A stretch of DNA of 32,310 bases from Candidatus Rokuibacteriota bacterium (GTDB lineage: Bacteria > Methylomirabilota > Methylomirabilia > Rokubacteriales > CSP1-6). This document shows positions 21,565 through 30,733 of this stretch, one piece after another (positions within the stretch are counted from its first letter, which is position 1; each line of letters starts with the position of its first letter). Location of the stretch: the NCBI GenBank assembly GCA_003220345.1, contig QHSC01000100.1:1-32310 (forward strand). Direction: 5' to 3'. Made by a program: the position numbers and the translations under genes. The notes beneath the pieces were generated by a model. That model made no database searches. It was given only the letters and a program-made list of their open reading frames with translations, and was not told the DNA's origin.

Positions 21565-23409
21565 TTACCCGAGGATTCGCTCGTAGCGGCCGAAGTCGTG
21601 CGCGGAGTCCATGAACCACTTCACGATCTCGGGATTGGAGCGCGGCGGGATCTCACACGACGTGGACAGGATGAACCCCGAATGCTTGGCCGCCGCGTCG
21701 ATGCAGCGGCGGACATCGGCTTCCATCTCCTCTTTCGTGGTCTTCTCGAAGCGCGTGGCGTCCACGTTGCCGATGGCCACCGCGCGACCCTTGGCCACTT
21801 CCACGAAGCGCTCGAGCTGGTCCACGTGGAGCTTGGGATCTGCCTGCTGGTCGAGATCGAACGACACTGTGGTGAAGCCGCAGCCAATGATGTCCTCGAA
21901 GATCGGATAAGTGGTGCCACAGATGTGGGTGGTCAGACCCACCTTCTTGGCCTTGAAGTAGTCGACAAGCTCCTTGTGGTAGGGAGCGATGAAGTCACGG
22001 TAGTTGTCGGGCGAGACGAGGCTGATCGAGGCCGTCGGCTCCGAGAAGCTGAGCCCGATCTTGGTCTTGACGATGGCGTCACCCCAGACCTTGCAGAAGT
22101 CCGTGGTCACCCGCATGAGGTCATGGATGAACTGCGGATCCTCGAAGGTGTCGAGCAGCATCATCTCCGGATTGCGCAGGAGCATGGCGATGGTCCAGGG
22201 GCCGACGGCGACGGCGCCCATGGCGGCGGGCGGCGCGGCCTTGACGAGGGCCTCGCACTGTTCGATGAAGCCCGGGAGCCGCGCCGTCTTGTACGGATCC
22301 GGCATGCGTAGGGCGGCCAGGTTGGCCTTGTCTTCCAGCACGTGCCCCTCGATCGAGGGCACCACGTAGTCGGAGTACTTGACCTTGCAGCCGAAGGCCT
22401 CGGCCTCCTTGGCCAGATCGTTGTAGGCGAGAACCACGTCGGGCTGGTAGCGCTCGTAGTAGTTCATCATGGCCGTGATGGCCTTGATCGGATTCGTGCA
22501 GTACTCCTCGATGCTCAGCCCGTCCAGGGTGCCCGCGAACGAGGCCACGATGGGATAGACGGGCACGCGGTCGGCGAAGGAGCGCTTGTAGGCGGCCACG
22601 ACGCGATCGCGATTGGTCAGGCTCACCTTGCCCTTCTCGGCGTCCCAGAGGCGGTTGACCTCCATGTACCGCGGCGGCAGCTTGGCCTCGTACTCCATGA
22701 ACTGGGTGATCGGATAGCGGATGCCGCCGTTGTGAGTGCCCCGCAGGCCCTCGACGATCTCTTCCATCCTCGCCCACGGGATGGAGAACGCCATCTCGTG
22801 GTCCTGGGTCTGGCCGAAGATGCGGTCGCCGGAGCAGGGCAGGATGACCTGCGGCTCGCCCGTCTGCATCGTGGTCACGATGATGTCAGCGCAGACGGCG
22901 CGTCCCTCGAAAGACGAGGCGAGCCGCCCCCCGCGCTTCCACAGCGCGGCCTGGGTCAGCCGCATCACCTGCGCGGGATTGGCATAGATGCAGACCACGT
23001 GGGGCTCGAAGGTGGCCCGGTCGAGCGGGGCCACGAGGAGCGTCTCGTACTCGCCCGGGGAGAACTTGTCAATGGCCGCCTCGGAGCGCTGGCCCGCCTC
23101 CTTGGTCTCCGTGTACATGCCTTCGCACAGCGTGCCCACGTTGTAGATCGGAAGTGGCTTGTCGAACCCGATGGCCGTGATGCCGAGGGAGCAGATGTGA
23201 TCTTCGCGCGTGAGGGCGATCATCCAGCCGTAGCGACGCGACATGTCGATGACCTGGCACGACATGCTCAGCTTCTTGAAATCGCGCGCGGGGCGCCGGG
23301 CCCGCTCCGGGATGGGCTCGCCGGGCTTGAGCATCCGGATGGCCACCGGGAAGGTCTGCGGGCGGATGTAGGTCTGAAGCTCCTTGTCCGCCGTCTTCGT
23401 ATCGATCAT
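21565..23409 (-). CDS. DUF169-uroporphyrinogen decarboxylase (MtaA-like) fusion
   Basis: A 614-residue two-part protein. The first 230 residues fit DUF169 (COG2043): PVAIRMLKPGEPIP, SMSCQVIDMSRRYGW, REDHICSLGI, EPQVILPCSGDRIFG. The rest (about 270-610) is a UroD-superfamily barrel of the corrinoid/methylthiol methyltransferase branch: NRDRVVAAYKR, VGPWTIAMLL, zinc-type THICGTT (HxC) and a late cysteine in STSCEIPP. These histidine/cysteine positions correspond to the zinc site of MtaA/MtbA enzymes rather than to haem-pathway HemE. It may transfer methyl groups from a corrinoid protein to a thiol. The start has GGGAGG 7 nt upstream. The actual acceptor is unknown. Confidence 0.85.
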   Translation of the reverse strand: MIDTKTADKELQTYIRPQTFPVAIRMLKPGEPIPERARRPARDFKKLSMSCQVIDMSRRYGWMIALTREDHICSLGITAIGFDKPLPIYNVGTLCEGMYTETKEAGQRSEAAIDKFSPGEYETLLVAPLDRATFEPHVVCIYANPAQVMRLTQAALWKRGGRLASSFEGRAVCADIIVTTMQTGEPQVILPCSGDRIFGQTQDHEMAFSIPWARMEEIVEGLRGTHNGGIRYPITQFMEYEAKLPPRYMEVNRLWDAEKGKVSLTNRDRVVAAYKRSFADRVPVYPIVASFAGTLDGLSIEEYCTNPIKAITAMMNYYERYQPDVVLAYNDLAKEAEAFGCKVKYSDYVVPSIEGHVLEDKANLAALRMPDPYKTARLPGFIEQCEALVKAAPPAAMGAVAVGPWTIAMLLRNPEMMLLDTFEDPQFIHDLMRVTTDFCKVWGDAIVKTKIGLSFSEPTASISLVSPDNYRDFIAPYHKELVDYFKAKKVGLTTHICGTTYPIFEDIIGCGFTTVSFDLDQQADPKLHVDQLERFVEVAKGRAVAIGNVDATRFEKTTKEEMEADVRRCIDAAAKHSGFILSTSCEIPPRSNPEIVKWFMDSAHDFGRYERILG

Positions 23410-23428
23410 TGGTGGGCCTCCCGGTCAG

Positions 23429-23457
23429 AGCGTAGGGGTGGGGTATACCTTTGTCAA
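23429..23457 (-). promoter_or_regulatory. Candidate sigma-70 promoter of the DUF169-UroD gene
   Basis: Minus strand consensus TTGACA (23452-23457), a 17 nt spacer containing a GTATAC palindrome, then TACGCT (23429-23434). The start of transcription would be near 23422, 13 nt before the ATG. Confidence 0.5.
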
Positions 23458-23497
23458 GCAATGGCGCGCCGTTTCGATAGAATGTGCCGCACTGGCC

Positions 23498-23788
23498 ATG
23501 GCCCGCTTCCGCATCGTTCACTGGAAGGACATCCCCTCGGTCGTCGAGGCGGCCGACGACGAGCGCACCGTGCGCCACCTGCTGTCGCCGAAGTTCCAGG
23601 ACCTCATCGACTCTCTCGCCATGAGAGACAGTGCCACCGAGGAGGAGGCGTATCTCGCAGGCTGGGGCCAGGGCGAGTGGGAGGAGCGCCCCGGCAGCGC
23701 CGAGGCCGTCGCGGAGGCGGTGGCGGCGGACGTCGAGAGCGGCTTCCAGACCCTCCTCATGCAGCGATTCCTGCCCAAGCCGAGCTAG
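23498..23788 (+). CDS. Small 'virulence factor' domain protein (PF13769-like)
   Basis: A 96-residue protein: MARFRIVHWKDIPSVVEA, then SPKFQDLIDSLAMRDSA and YLAGWGQGEWEERPG. This W(K/R)DIP...AMR pattern fits the small family called Virulence_fact. Its biochemical function is not known, and the name comes from early Brucella work. From memory, members often sit beside methyltetrahydrofolate and corrinoid methyltransferase genes; here the neighbour is the divergent UroD-type gene. The ATG at 23498 lacks a strong ribosome-binding site. A TAGAAT at 23478-23483 could be a -10 element, but it has no fitting -35. Confidence 0.75.
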   Translation: MARFRIVHWKDIPSVVEAADDERTVRHLLSPKFQDLIDSLAMRDSATEEEAYLAGWGQGEWEERPGSAEAVAEAVAADVESGFQTLLMQRFLPKPS

Positions 23789-23806
23789 CATCGTCTCCGA
23801 CGCGCA

Positions 23807-23835
23807 TTGCCTCGGTCTCACCGAGCGCCTATAAT
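23807..23835 (+). promoter_or_regulatory. Strong sigma-70 promoter of the sensor operon
   Basis: TTGCCT (23807-23812), a 17 nt spacer, and a perfect TATAAT (23830-23835). The predicted transcript start (about 23842) is only some 6 nt from the ATG at 23848, so the mRNA would be almost leaderless. Confidence 0.65.
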
Positions 23836-23847
23836 CGCGGCGGGCCA

Positions 23848-24051
23848 ATGAAGGCCAGGGAACTTCTCGCCGCGTGCTTCTTCCTCTTCGGGGCCCTTCT
23901 CATCTGGCCTCTGCTCACGATTGCCAATCGACCGGTGCTCGTGGGGGGCGTCCCGGCGCTCGTGGTGTACCTTTTCGCCGTCTGGGCCATCATCGTGAGC
24001 GTGCTGATCGCGGTGGCGATCCGCCGCCGCGCCCCGGAGGATGACGAGTGA
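23848..24051 (+). CDS. Small two-helix membrane protein preceding the transporter-kinase
   Basis: A 67-residue protein with two hydrophobic helices (about 7-26 and 33-57), a short loop with IANRPVLVGGVP and a cytoplasmic tail RRRAPEDDE. Its stop overlaps the GTG start of the transporter-like histidine kinase by 4 nt. Small proteins of this kind accompany some SLC5-type symporter genes as a small subunit, so it may be a partner or regulator of the CbrA-like sensor. The start is supported by the promoter directly upstream. Confidence 0.8.
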   Translation: MKARELLAACFFLFGALLIWPLLTIANRPVLVGGVPALVVYLFAVWAIIVSVLIAVAIRRRAPEDDE

Positions 24052-27000
24052 GCTGGCCCAGCCAGCCGACCCTGCTCGCCATCGTCCTGGGGTACTTGCT
24101 GTTCCTCTTCCTCGTCGCCTCGATGGGCGAGGCTTTCGCGGCCCGGCTGCGACGAGGCCGCATCCGCACGATCACCTATGTCCTCGCGGCCTCCGTCTAC
24201 TGCACCGCGTGGACCTTCTATGGCAGCGTGGGGCTTGCGGCGAATCGGGGCCTCGAGTTCCTGACCATCTATCTCGGTCCCGCCCTCGTGGCGCTCCTGT
24301 GGCCCCTCATTCTGAGCAAGCTCGTGCGGGTCTCCAAGGAGCAGCGCATCACCTCCATCTCCGACTTCATCTCGAGCCGCTACGGCAAGTCGGCGAACCT
24401 GGGCACCCTCGTCGCCCTCCTCGTGGTCGCCGGCATGATTCCCTACATCGCCCTCCAGCTCCGCGCGGTGTCGGCCACCTTCAGCCTGATCATGCAGGAA
24501 GGCTCGGTGCTGGACGTGTTCGACCCGACCCTCCTGGTGGCGGTCACCCTCGCCTTCTTCGGCATCCTCTTCGGCGCTCGGAACCTCGACTTCACCAAGC
24601 AGCAGACGGGCCTCATGACGGCGGTGGCCGCGGAATCGGTGGTCAAGCTCGTGGCCTTCCTGGCCGTCGGCATCTGGGTCACGTGGGGCGTCTTCGGCGG
24701 CCTCGGCGAGATCTTCGGCAGCATTGCCCGCGACCCTGTCTGGTCGACGCTGCTCACGCTCGACCAGCCCCAGACCGCCTCCCACTCGCGATGGGCGGCC
24801 ATGCTGCTGATCTCGATGATGGCCGTCATGTTCCTGCCCCGCCAGTTCCACGTGCTCGTCGTGCAGAATCCCCGCGAGCGGGACGTCAACGCGCTCGCCT
24901 GGTCGTTCCCCCTCTATCTGCTCCTCATCAATCTCTTCGTGCTGCCCATCGCCTTCGCCGGGCTCCTCGTGTTCCCCGAGTCCGGAGGGCAGGCGGACAG
25001 CTTCATCCTCCGCCTGCCTCTGCACTTCGAGAGTCGGATCATCTCCGTGGTCGTCTTTCTCGGCGGCTTCTCTGCCGCCACGGCAATGATCGTGGTCGAC
25101 TCCCTTGCCCTGTCCAAAATGATCACCAACGACGTCATCCTGCCCATGCTGCTCCGCCGGCGACGCCTGGAAGACATCTACCTGGTGACGCTCTACTACA
25201 CGCGCGCGGCCATGCTGGCGGTGGTCGGCCTGGGCTTCGCGTGGGCACGGATGGAACGGGGCCAGCTTCTGCTCGTCGAGATGGGGCTGCTGTCCTTCAT
25301 CGCGGTCAGCCAGTGCGCCCCTGCCATCCTGCTCGGACTCTACTGGCGGCGCGGCAACCGAAAGGGCGCGACGGCCGGGATCTCGGCGGGATTCGCGCTG
25401 TGGTTCTATACGTTGATCATCCCCGCCCTCGTCAAGGAAGGACTCGTGCCCGCGTCCGTCCTCGCCGACGGGCCGTTCGGGCTCCAGTGGCTCAACCCCA
25501 CCGCGCTCCTCGGCCTCTCCGGTCTCGACGTGACGACGCATGGCGTGTTCTGGTCGCTCTTCGTCAACATCGGGCTCTTCGTCCTCGTGTCGCTCCTGAG
25601 CGAGCAGGACGCCGACGACCGCTCCCAGGCCGCCGCGTTCGTAGGGACGGCGGGAGAGGACAAGCACGCGACGGTGGCGCCGGCCATCCTGTCCGCCACG
25701 GAGATCGAAAGACTCGTGCACCACTACGTCGGCGCAGAGGAAGCCGAGCCGCTCGTGCGCGAGCTCTTCCGCGGCAAGGCGCCCTCCGAGCTCACCGTGC
25801 CCGAGCTCCTCGAGCTGCGCATCCGCTTCGAGCGGCTGCTCGCCGCCTCCCTGGGCGCAGCGGCCGCCCGCATGATCGTCGAGGACCACTTCACCATCTC
25901 CAAGGACGAGGCGCAGGAGCTCGTCACCTCGTTCCAGCAGATGCAGCAATCGCTGCGTCTGACCGAGGAGGAAGTCCGGCGCGGCGAGCGACTTCTCGCG
26001 TCCGTCGTCCAGAGCGTCGACGACTGCATCGTCACCGCGGGGGTGGATGGCCGCCTCGTGACGATGAACCCGGCGGGCTATCGGCTCCTGGGCCATGCGC
26101 AGCGACGGGTGGGGCGGCTCGGACTGCAAGATCTCCTCGGCGCCGAAGACCGTGGGCGCGCCGCCAAGGCCATTGCCCGCGCTGTCGAGGTGGGACAAGG
26201 CTGGAGCGGACAGGTGACGGGCCGGACGGCCAAGGGCCAGATCTTCCCCGCCTACCTCTCCGTTCGCTGCATCGTGGACGCGGGAGGGCAGACCATCGGA
26301 ACGGTGGGGGTGTTACGAGACTTGACGGAGCAGGTCGAGACGCAGCGGCGGCTCATCCAGCGCGAGAAGCTCGCCTCCCTCGGCGAGATGGCGGCCGGCG
26401 TGGCCCACGAGATCAGGAATCCGCTCGGCGGGATCAAGATGGCGACGAATCTTCTGTCCTCCAGCGAGTGGGGTGGAGGATCGCTGTCTCAGGAGATGGC
26501 CCGGTCCATCCTGTCCGGGATCGGCGAGATCGAGCGGATCATCAATAGCCTGCTCGACTTCACGCGAGATACCCAGCTCGAGCGCGGCGAGTACGAGCTC
26601 GTCCGCATCCTCGATCCCGTGGTCGACGCCATGGCGGCGGAGGGACGGGTCCGCGGGATCGAGGTCGCCTATGGTCGCGTGGAGCGGGAGACGGTGGCGG
26701 CCGCCGATGGCCAGAAGCTCCGGCAGGTGTTCACCAACGTGATGAAGAACGCCCTCGAGGCCATCGACCCTCAGCGGCCCGGCGGCCAGGTCACCGTCAA
26801 CCTCTTCGTGGAGGTTGACCGCGCCACCGTGGAGGTGGCGGACAACGGCGTGGGCATCGCCCCGGAGGACCGCGAGAAGATCTTCCTGCCCTTCTTCACG
26901 ACCAAGCCCTCCGGCACCGGGCTCGGGATGTCCATCGTGAAGAAGATCGTGGACCTTCACGGCGGCGACATCGTGATCGACAGCGCATCCGGACGCGGCA

Positions 27001-27065
27001 CCCGCGTCCGGATCTCCTTGCCGGCCGTCGGGCTGGCGCATCCCCTTGCCGGAGGCACGCCATGA
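24048..27065 (+). CDS. CbrA-like sodium/solute symporter-histidine kinase fusion
   Basis: A 1005-residue membrane sensor. Residues 1-525 form an SLC5-type transporter of about 13 helices (YCTAWTFYGSVG, ITSISDFISSRYGKS, FLPRQFHVLVVQN, GGFSAATAMIVVDSLALSKM). A linker region of STAC-like type (about 550-615), a PAS domain (about 645-765), a dimerisation/phosphoacceptor helix with His787 (GVAHEIRNPLGG) and an NtrB-class ATPase (NVMKNALEAI, VADNGVGI, TKPSGTGLGMSIVKKI) follow. The architecture is that of CbrA/CrbS sensors, which couple nutrient flux to gene control. It starts with GTG, overlaps the small membrane protein by 4 nt and overlaps its response regulator by 4 nt. Confidence 0.95.
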   Translation: MSWPSQPTLLAIVLGYLLFLFLVASMGEAFAARLRRGRIRTITYVLAASVYCTAWTFYGSVGLAANRGLEFLTIYLGPALVALLWPLILSKLVRVSKEQRITSISDFISSRYGKSANLGTLVALLVVAGMIPYIALQLRAVSATFSLIMQEGSVLDVFDPTLLVAVTLAFFGILFGARNLDFTKQQTGLMTAVAAESVVKLVAFLAVGIWVTWGVFGGLGEIFGSIARDPVWSTLLTLDQPQTASHSRWAAMLLISMMAVMFLPRQFHVLVVQNPRERDVNALAWSFPLYLLLINLFVLPIAFAGLLVFPESGGQADSFILRLPLHFESRIISVVVFLGGFSAATAMIVVDSLALSKMITNDVILPMLLRRRRLEDIYLVTLYYTRAAMLAVVGLGFAWARMERGQLLLVEMGLLSFIAVSQCAPAILLGLYWRRGNRKGATAGISAGFALWFYTLIIPALVKEGLVPASVLADGPFGLQWLNPTALLGLSGLDVTTHGVFWSLFVNIGLFVLVSLLSEQDADDRSQAAAFVGTAGEDKHATVAPAILSATEIERLVHHYVGAEEAEPLVRELFRGKAPSELTVPELLELRIRFERLLAASLGAAAARMIVEDHFTISKDEAQELVTSFQQMQQSLRLTEEEVRRGERLLASVVQSVDDCIVTAGVDGRLVTMNPAGYRLLGHAQRRVGRLGLQDLLGAEDRGRAAKAIARAVEVGQGWSGQVTGRTAKGQIFPAYLSVRCIVDAGGQTIGTVGVLRDLTEQVETQRRLIQREKLASLGEMAAGVAHEIRNPLGGIKMATNLLSSSEWGGGSLSQEMARSILSGIGEIERIINSLLDFTRDTQLERGEYELVRILDPVVDAMAAEGRVRGIEVAYGRVERETVAAADGQKLRQVFTNVMKNALEAIDPQRPGGQVTVNLFVEVDRATVEVADNGVGIAPEDREKIFLPFFTTKPSGTGLGMSIVKKIVDLHGGDIVIDSASGRGTRVRISLPAVGLAHPLAGGTP

Positions 27066-28465
27066 AGCAGCGTCTCTTGCTCGTCGACGACGACGAAGTC
27101 TTCCTGCGCCCGCTCCATCGCACGCTCGAGCTTGCGGGGTACGAGGTCCTGCCGGTGCAGAGCGCCGAGGAAGCTCTGGACACCCTCAAAACCGAGGACG
27201 TGGACCTCGTGCTCACGGACCGGCGCCTGCCCGGGTTGGACGGCGTGGGTCTGGTGCGACAGATCAGGGCCGAGCATGCCGACCTCGCCATCGTCGTGAT
27301 GACCGCCTATGGCTCCATCGAGTCCGCGGTGGAGGCCATGCGGCTCGGCGCCGAGGACTATCTCGTCAAGCCCTTCGAGGCGCCCGAGCTCCTCCTCGTC
27401 ATTCGCCGCGCCATCGAGTTCCAGGCCCTCAAGTCGGCCAACCGGCGATCCATCCGGCGGAACCAGGAGCGATTCACCTTCCGGAACATCGTGGCGCGGA
27501 GCGCGGGCATGCACGCCGTGTTCGACGTGCTCCGCTCCGTCGTCGATCTCGACACCACGGTGCTCATCCACGGTGAGACGGGGGTGGGCAAGGAGCTCCT
27601 CGCCCGCTCCGTCCACTTCTCGGGGGCGCGCCATGATCGCCCCTTCGTGGCCGTCAACTGCGCGGCCATTCCCGCCGAGCTCTTCGAATCGGAGCTCTTC
27701 GGGTCGCGCAAGGGCGCCTTCACGGGGGCGAGCGAGCACCGGCGGGGCCACTTCCAGATGGCCCACGGCGGCACCCTCCTCCTCGACGAGATCGGGGAGA
27801 TGCCCTTGCACCTCCAGAGCAAGCTCCTGCGGGCCATCGAGGAGAAGAAGGTGACCTCGGTGGGCGCCGACCGGCCCGTCGACATCGACGTCCGCTTCAT
27901 CGCCACCACCAACAAGGACCTCCAGGCCGAGGTCGAGCGGGGCGCGTTCCGACGCGATCTCTTCTACCGGCTGTCCGTCCTCCCCGTGCGCGTGCCGGCG
28001 CTGCGCGAGCGCCCTGAGGACATCCCGCTGCTCGCCCAGCACTTCCTCGCGGAGCTGGGTCGCCGGCTCAAGAAGAGCGTCAAGGCCGTCGCTCCGGAGA
28101 GCCTGGACGCTCTCATCCGGTATCCCTGGCCGGGCAATGTGCGGGAGCTCGAGAACGTGATCGAGCGGGCCGTCATCGTATCTCGGAGCGAGGTACTGAC
28201 GGGGCTGGAAGGTTTTCTCTCGGGGCCCAGCGGGGCGCATGCGCCCGTGGATCTCTCCCTGCCCTTCCGCGATGCCAAGGCGCGTGTCGTGGAGGAGTTC
28301 GAGCGAACCTATGTGCAGGGTCTGCTCGAGACCCATGGCGGGAAGCTCACGGCGGCCGCCAAGCACGCGGACATGGACCCGAAGAACTTTTCAGACAAGA
28401 TGACGCGGTACGGGCTGCGGCGCCAAACGGCCGAGCCTGGCGAGGGCGGCCCGCGCGCCACTTGA
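27062..28465 (+). CDS. NtrC-family sigma-54-dependent response regulator
   Basis: A 467-residue regulator. The receiver domain (1-120) has VDDDE, the phosphorylated Asp53 (LTDRRLPG) and KPFE. The AAA+ domain (about 145-375) has Walker A GETGVGKE, the sigma-54 contact loop GAFTGA, Walker B LLLDEIGE and the arginine-finger region FRRDLFYRLSV. A Fis-type helix-turn-helix ends the protein (THGGKLTAAAKHADMDPKNF). It is the cognate partner of the upstream kinase by 4 nt overlap. A likely target promoter lies upstream of the MFS gene. Such regulators bind enhancer sites and open sigma-54 promoters using ATP. Confidence 0.97.
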   Translation: MKQRLLLVDDDEVFLRPLHRTLELAGYEVLPVQSAEEALDTLKTEDVDLVLTDRRLPGLDGVGLVRQIRAEHADLAIVVMTAYGSIESAVEAMRLGAEDYLVKPFEAPELLLVIRRAIEFQALKSANRRSIRRNQERFTFRNIVARSAGMHAVFDVLRSVVDLDTTVLIHGETGVGKELLARSVHFSGARHDRPFVAVNCAAIPAELFESELFGSRKGAFTGASEHRRGHFQMAHGGTLLLDEIGEMPLHLQSKLLRAIEEKKVTSVGADRPVDIDVRFIATTNKDLQAEVERGAFRRDLFYRLSVLPVRVPALRERPEDIPLLAQHFLAELGRRLKKSVKAVAPESLDALIRYPWPGNVRELENVIERAVIVSRSEVLTGLEGFLSGPSGAHAPVDLSLPFRDAKARVVEEFERTYVQGLLETHGGKLTAAAKHADMDPKNFSDKMTRYGLRRQTAEPGEGGPRAT

Positions 28466-28490
28466 AGTCCGGCGCCGATTGGATTAGAAG
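28462..28490 (+). promoter_or_regulatory. Weak candidate sigma-70 promoter of acs
   Basis: TTGAAG (28462-28467), a 17 nt spacer and TAGAAG (28485-28490), each four of six matches. A GGCGCG-ATGC-CGCGCC hairpin (28497-28512) lies in the leader. The acs gene may instead be read from the sensor operon. Confidence 0.3.
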
Positions 28491-28549
28491 ATAGCGGGCG
28501 CGATGCCGCGCCGACCCGCCCAATTCCCACTCATGTGAGGCACACGCCC

Positions 28550-30502
28550 ATGGCGACGAAGACCGCGATCGGCACCACGTCCATCGAGGCCCTCCTCAAG
28601 GAAAAGCGGAAGTATCCGCCGCCCAAGGAGTTCGCCAAGCGCGCCAACGTCAACCGCGCCTCCGCCTACGCTGAGGCCGCGAAGAACCCCGTCAGGTTCT
28701 GGGAGCGTTTCGCCCGGGAGCTGGACTGGTTCAAGCCGTGGCGGAAGGCCCTCGAGTGGAAGGCGCCGTACGCCAAGTGGTTCATCGGCGGCAAGCTCAA
28801 CGTCTCCTACAACTGCCTCGACCGCCACATCAACACCGCTCGGCGGACCAAGGCCGCCCTCATCTGGGAAGGAGAGCCGGGCGACACGCGCACCCTGACG
28901 TACTGGGATCTCTACCGCGAGGTCAACCGCTTCGCGAGCGCCCTCAAGCGCGGGGGCGTCAAGCGCGGGGACCGCGTGACCATCTACATGCCCATGGTGC
29001 CCGAGACGGCGATCGCCATGCTCGCCTGCACCCGGATCGGGGCGCCCCACAGCGTCATCTTCGGCGGCTTCGCGCCGGACGCCATTCGCGAGCGGATCCA
29101 CGACGCGCAGTCCACCGTGCTGTTGACGGCGGACGGAGGCTGGCGCCGTGGCGGCCATGTGCCCCTCAAGAAGAACGTGGATGAGGCGCTCAAGGAGTGT
29201 CCGGATGTCAGGACGGTGGTGGTGCTCAAGCGGACGGGTCAGCAGATCAACATGCAGGCCGACCGCGACATCTGGTGGGACGACTTCGTCAAGGAGGCGG
29301 AGGCGTACTGCCCCCCCGAGAAGATGGACGCCGAGGACATGCTGTACCTCCTCTACACATCGGGCTCCACGGGCAAGCCCAAGGGTATCCAGCACACGAC
29401 GGGCGGCTACCTGACGGGCGTCTATGCCACGACCAAGTGGGTGTTCGACCTGCACGACACCGATGTGTTCTGGTGCACGGCCGACATCGGCTGGGTCACC
29501 GGGCATTCCTACGTCGTCTACGGGCCACTCGCTAACGGCACCACGACGGTCATGTACGAGGGCACGCCGGACACCCCCGACAAGGACCGCTTCTGGCGCA
29601 TCATCGAGAAGCACGGCATCACCATCTGCTACACGGCCCCGACGGCCATCCGGACGTTCATGCGCTGGGGCGACGAGTACCCGAATCGCTGCGATCTCTC
29701 GAGTCTTCGCCTGCTCGGCAGTGTCGGCGAGCCGATCAATCCCGAGGCCTGGGTCTGGTACTGGAAGGTGATCGGGGGCGGCCGGTGCCCCGTCGTGGAC
29801 ACGTGGTGGCAGACGGAGACCGGTCACATTCTCATCACGCCTCTGCCCGGGGTCACGACTCTCAAGCCAGGCTCGGCGACCAGGCCGTTCCCCGGGATCT
29901 CTGCCGACGTGCTGAATGACAAGGGGGAGTCGGTCAAGGCAGGGTACCTCGTGCTCACGAAGCCCTGGCCCGGCATGCTCCGCGGCATCTACCGCGACCC
30001 GCAGCGCTTCCAGGCGCAATACTGGAATCGCTATCCGGGCGTCTACTTCACCGGGGACGGCGCCAAGCTCGACGAAGAGGGGTATTTCTGGCTGCTCGGC
30101 CGTGTGGACGACGTGATGAACATCTCCGGACACCGCGTCTCGACCATGGAGGTCGAATCCGCTCTGGTGGATCATCCGCTCGTGGCCGAGGCCGCCGTCA
30201 TAGGCCGACCACACGAGATCAAGGGCCAGGCCATCGCTGCCTTCGTCACCATCAAGGACGGCACCACGGGCTCGAAGGAGCTCATGGAAGAGCTGAAGGG
30301 CCACGTCACGAAGAAGATCGGGGCCCTTGCGCGCCCCGACGACCTCATTTTCGCCTCCGACCTCCCCAAGACCCGAAGCGGCAAGATCATGCGGCGGCTC
30401 CTCCGCGACATTGCGGAGGGCAAGGCGCTGGGCGACACGACCACCCTCGCGGATCCGGCGGTGGTCGCCCGGCTCAAGGATCAATACGGCGAGGAGGAGT
30501 AG
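28550..30502 (+). CDS. acs: Acetyl-CoA synthetase (AMP-forming)
   Basis: A 650-residue enzyme, the usual Acs length, making acetyl-CoA from acetate, ATP and CoA. Motifs are [11 protein letters not shown] (P-loop-like), [26 protein letters not shown] with the tryptophan that limits the acyl pocket to acetate or propionate, [11 protein letters not shown] (hinge) and TRSGKIMRR with Lys612, the lysine acetylated in Salmonella Acs. The ATG at 28550 is preferred over the GTG at 28535, because GAGG lies 9 nt upstream. It is 84 nt downstream of the response-regulator gene. In Vibrio and Pseudomonas, similar symporter-kinases (CrbS) control acs, so the context fits acetate use. Confidence 0.96.
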   Translation: MATKTAIGTTSIEALLKEKRKYPPPKEFAKRANVNRASAYAEAAKNPVRFWERFARELDWFKPWRKALEWKAPYAKWFIGGKLNVSYNCLDRHINTARRTKAALIWEGEPGDTRTLTYWDLYREVNRFASALKRGGVKRGDRVTIYMPMVPETAIAMLACTRIGAPHSVIFGGFAPDAIRERIHDAQSTVLLTADGGWRRGGHVPLKKNVDEALKECPDVRTVVVLKRTGQQINMQADRDIWWDDFVKEAEAYCPPEKMDAEDMLYLLYTSGSTGKPKGIQHTTGGYLTGVYATTKWVFDLHDTDVFWCTADIGWVTGHSYVVYGPLANGTTTVMYEGTPDTPDKDRFWRIIEKHGITICYTAPTAIRTFMRWGDEYPNRCDLSSLRLLGSVGEPINPEAWVWYWKVIGGGRCPVVDTWWQTETGHILITPLPGVTTLKPGSATRPFPGISADVLNDKGESVKAGYLVLTKPWPGMLRGIYRDPQRFQAQYWNRYPGVYFTGDGAKLDEEGYFWLLGRVDDVMNISGHRVSTMEVESALVDHPLVAEAAVIGRPHEIKGQAIAAFVTIKDGTTGSKELMEELKGHVTKKIGALARPDDLIFASDLPKTRSGKIMRRLLRDIAEGKALGDTTTLADPAVVARLKDQYGEEE

Positions 30503-30555
30503 TCGGGTCTGCGTACCAAGGGCGCGAGGTATCTTTGCCAAGCCTCGGCCCCTTG

Positions 30556-30580
30556 AGGAGGCGGGCTGCTCCTTTGTTTC
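30556..30580 (+). terminator. Weak terminator-like hairpin after acs
   Basis: AGGAG (30556-30560) pairs with CTCCT (30569-30573) around an eight-base loop, followed by TTGTTTC. The stem is only 5 bp. It lies ahead of the sigma-54 promoter, so it could separate the acs and MFS transcripts. Confidence 0.25.
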
Positions 30581-30605
30581 CAGGGGCTTGACAGGCAGGA
30601 GAGCC

Positions 30606-30620
30606 TGGCACTCCGCATGC
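30606..30620 (+). promoter_or_regulatory. Sigma-54 promoter upstream of the MFS transporter
   Basis: TGGCAC-TCCGC-ATGC matches the -24/-12 consensus TGGCACG-N4-TTGC with correct spacing: GG at 30607-30608 and GC at 30619-30620. Transcription would begin near 30632, giving a leader of about 100 nt. The gene for a GAFTGA activator lies 2.1 kb upstream. No other convincing promoter lies in this 231 nt gap; a lone TTGACA at 30588 has no -10. Confidence 0.7.
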
Positions 30621-30733
30621 TCTCATCGAAGCGGCGTTTTATCCATGGTCTCGGAGAGAGCCCTCTCGGCTAACGGAGCCCGGAGGGCTCTGCCACACGA
30701 AAACGGCAAGAGCATCTGAAAACAGGAGGCCCA

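Noticed and set aside
23829..26198. Long 789-residue open frame antisense to the sensor kinase
   Set aside because: Low-complexity Glu/Arg/His-rich composition typical of reversed high-GC coding DNA; no motif. Other long antisense frames (2961-4898, 17124-18803, 26957-28366, 28484-30541) were rejected for the same reason.
28481..28495. Possible sigma-54 site ahead of acs
   Set aside because: The GG and GC pairs are 11 bp apart instead of 10 and the rest of the consensus is absent.
30588..30593. Perfect TTGACA -35 before the MFS gene
   Set aside because: No -10-like hexamer lies 15-19 nt downstream, and the sigma-54 element occupies that place.
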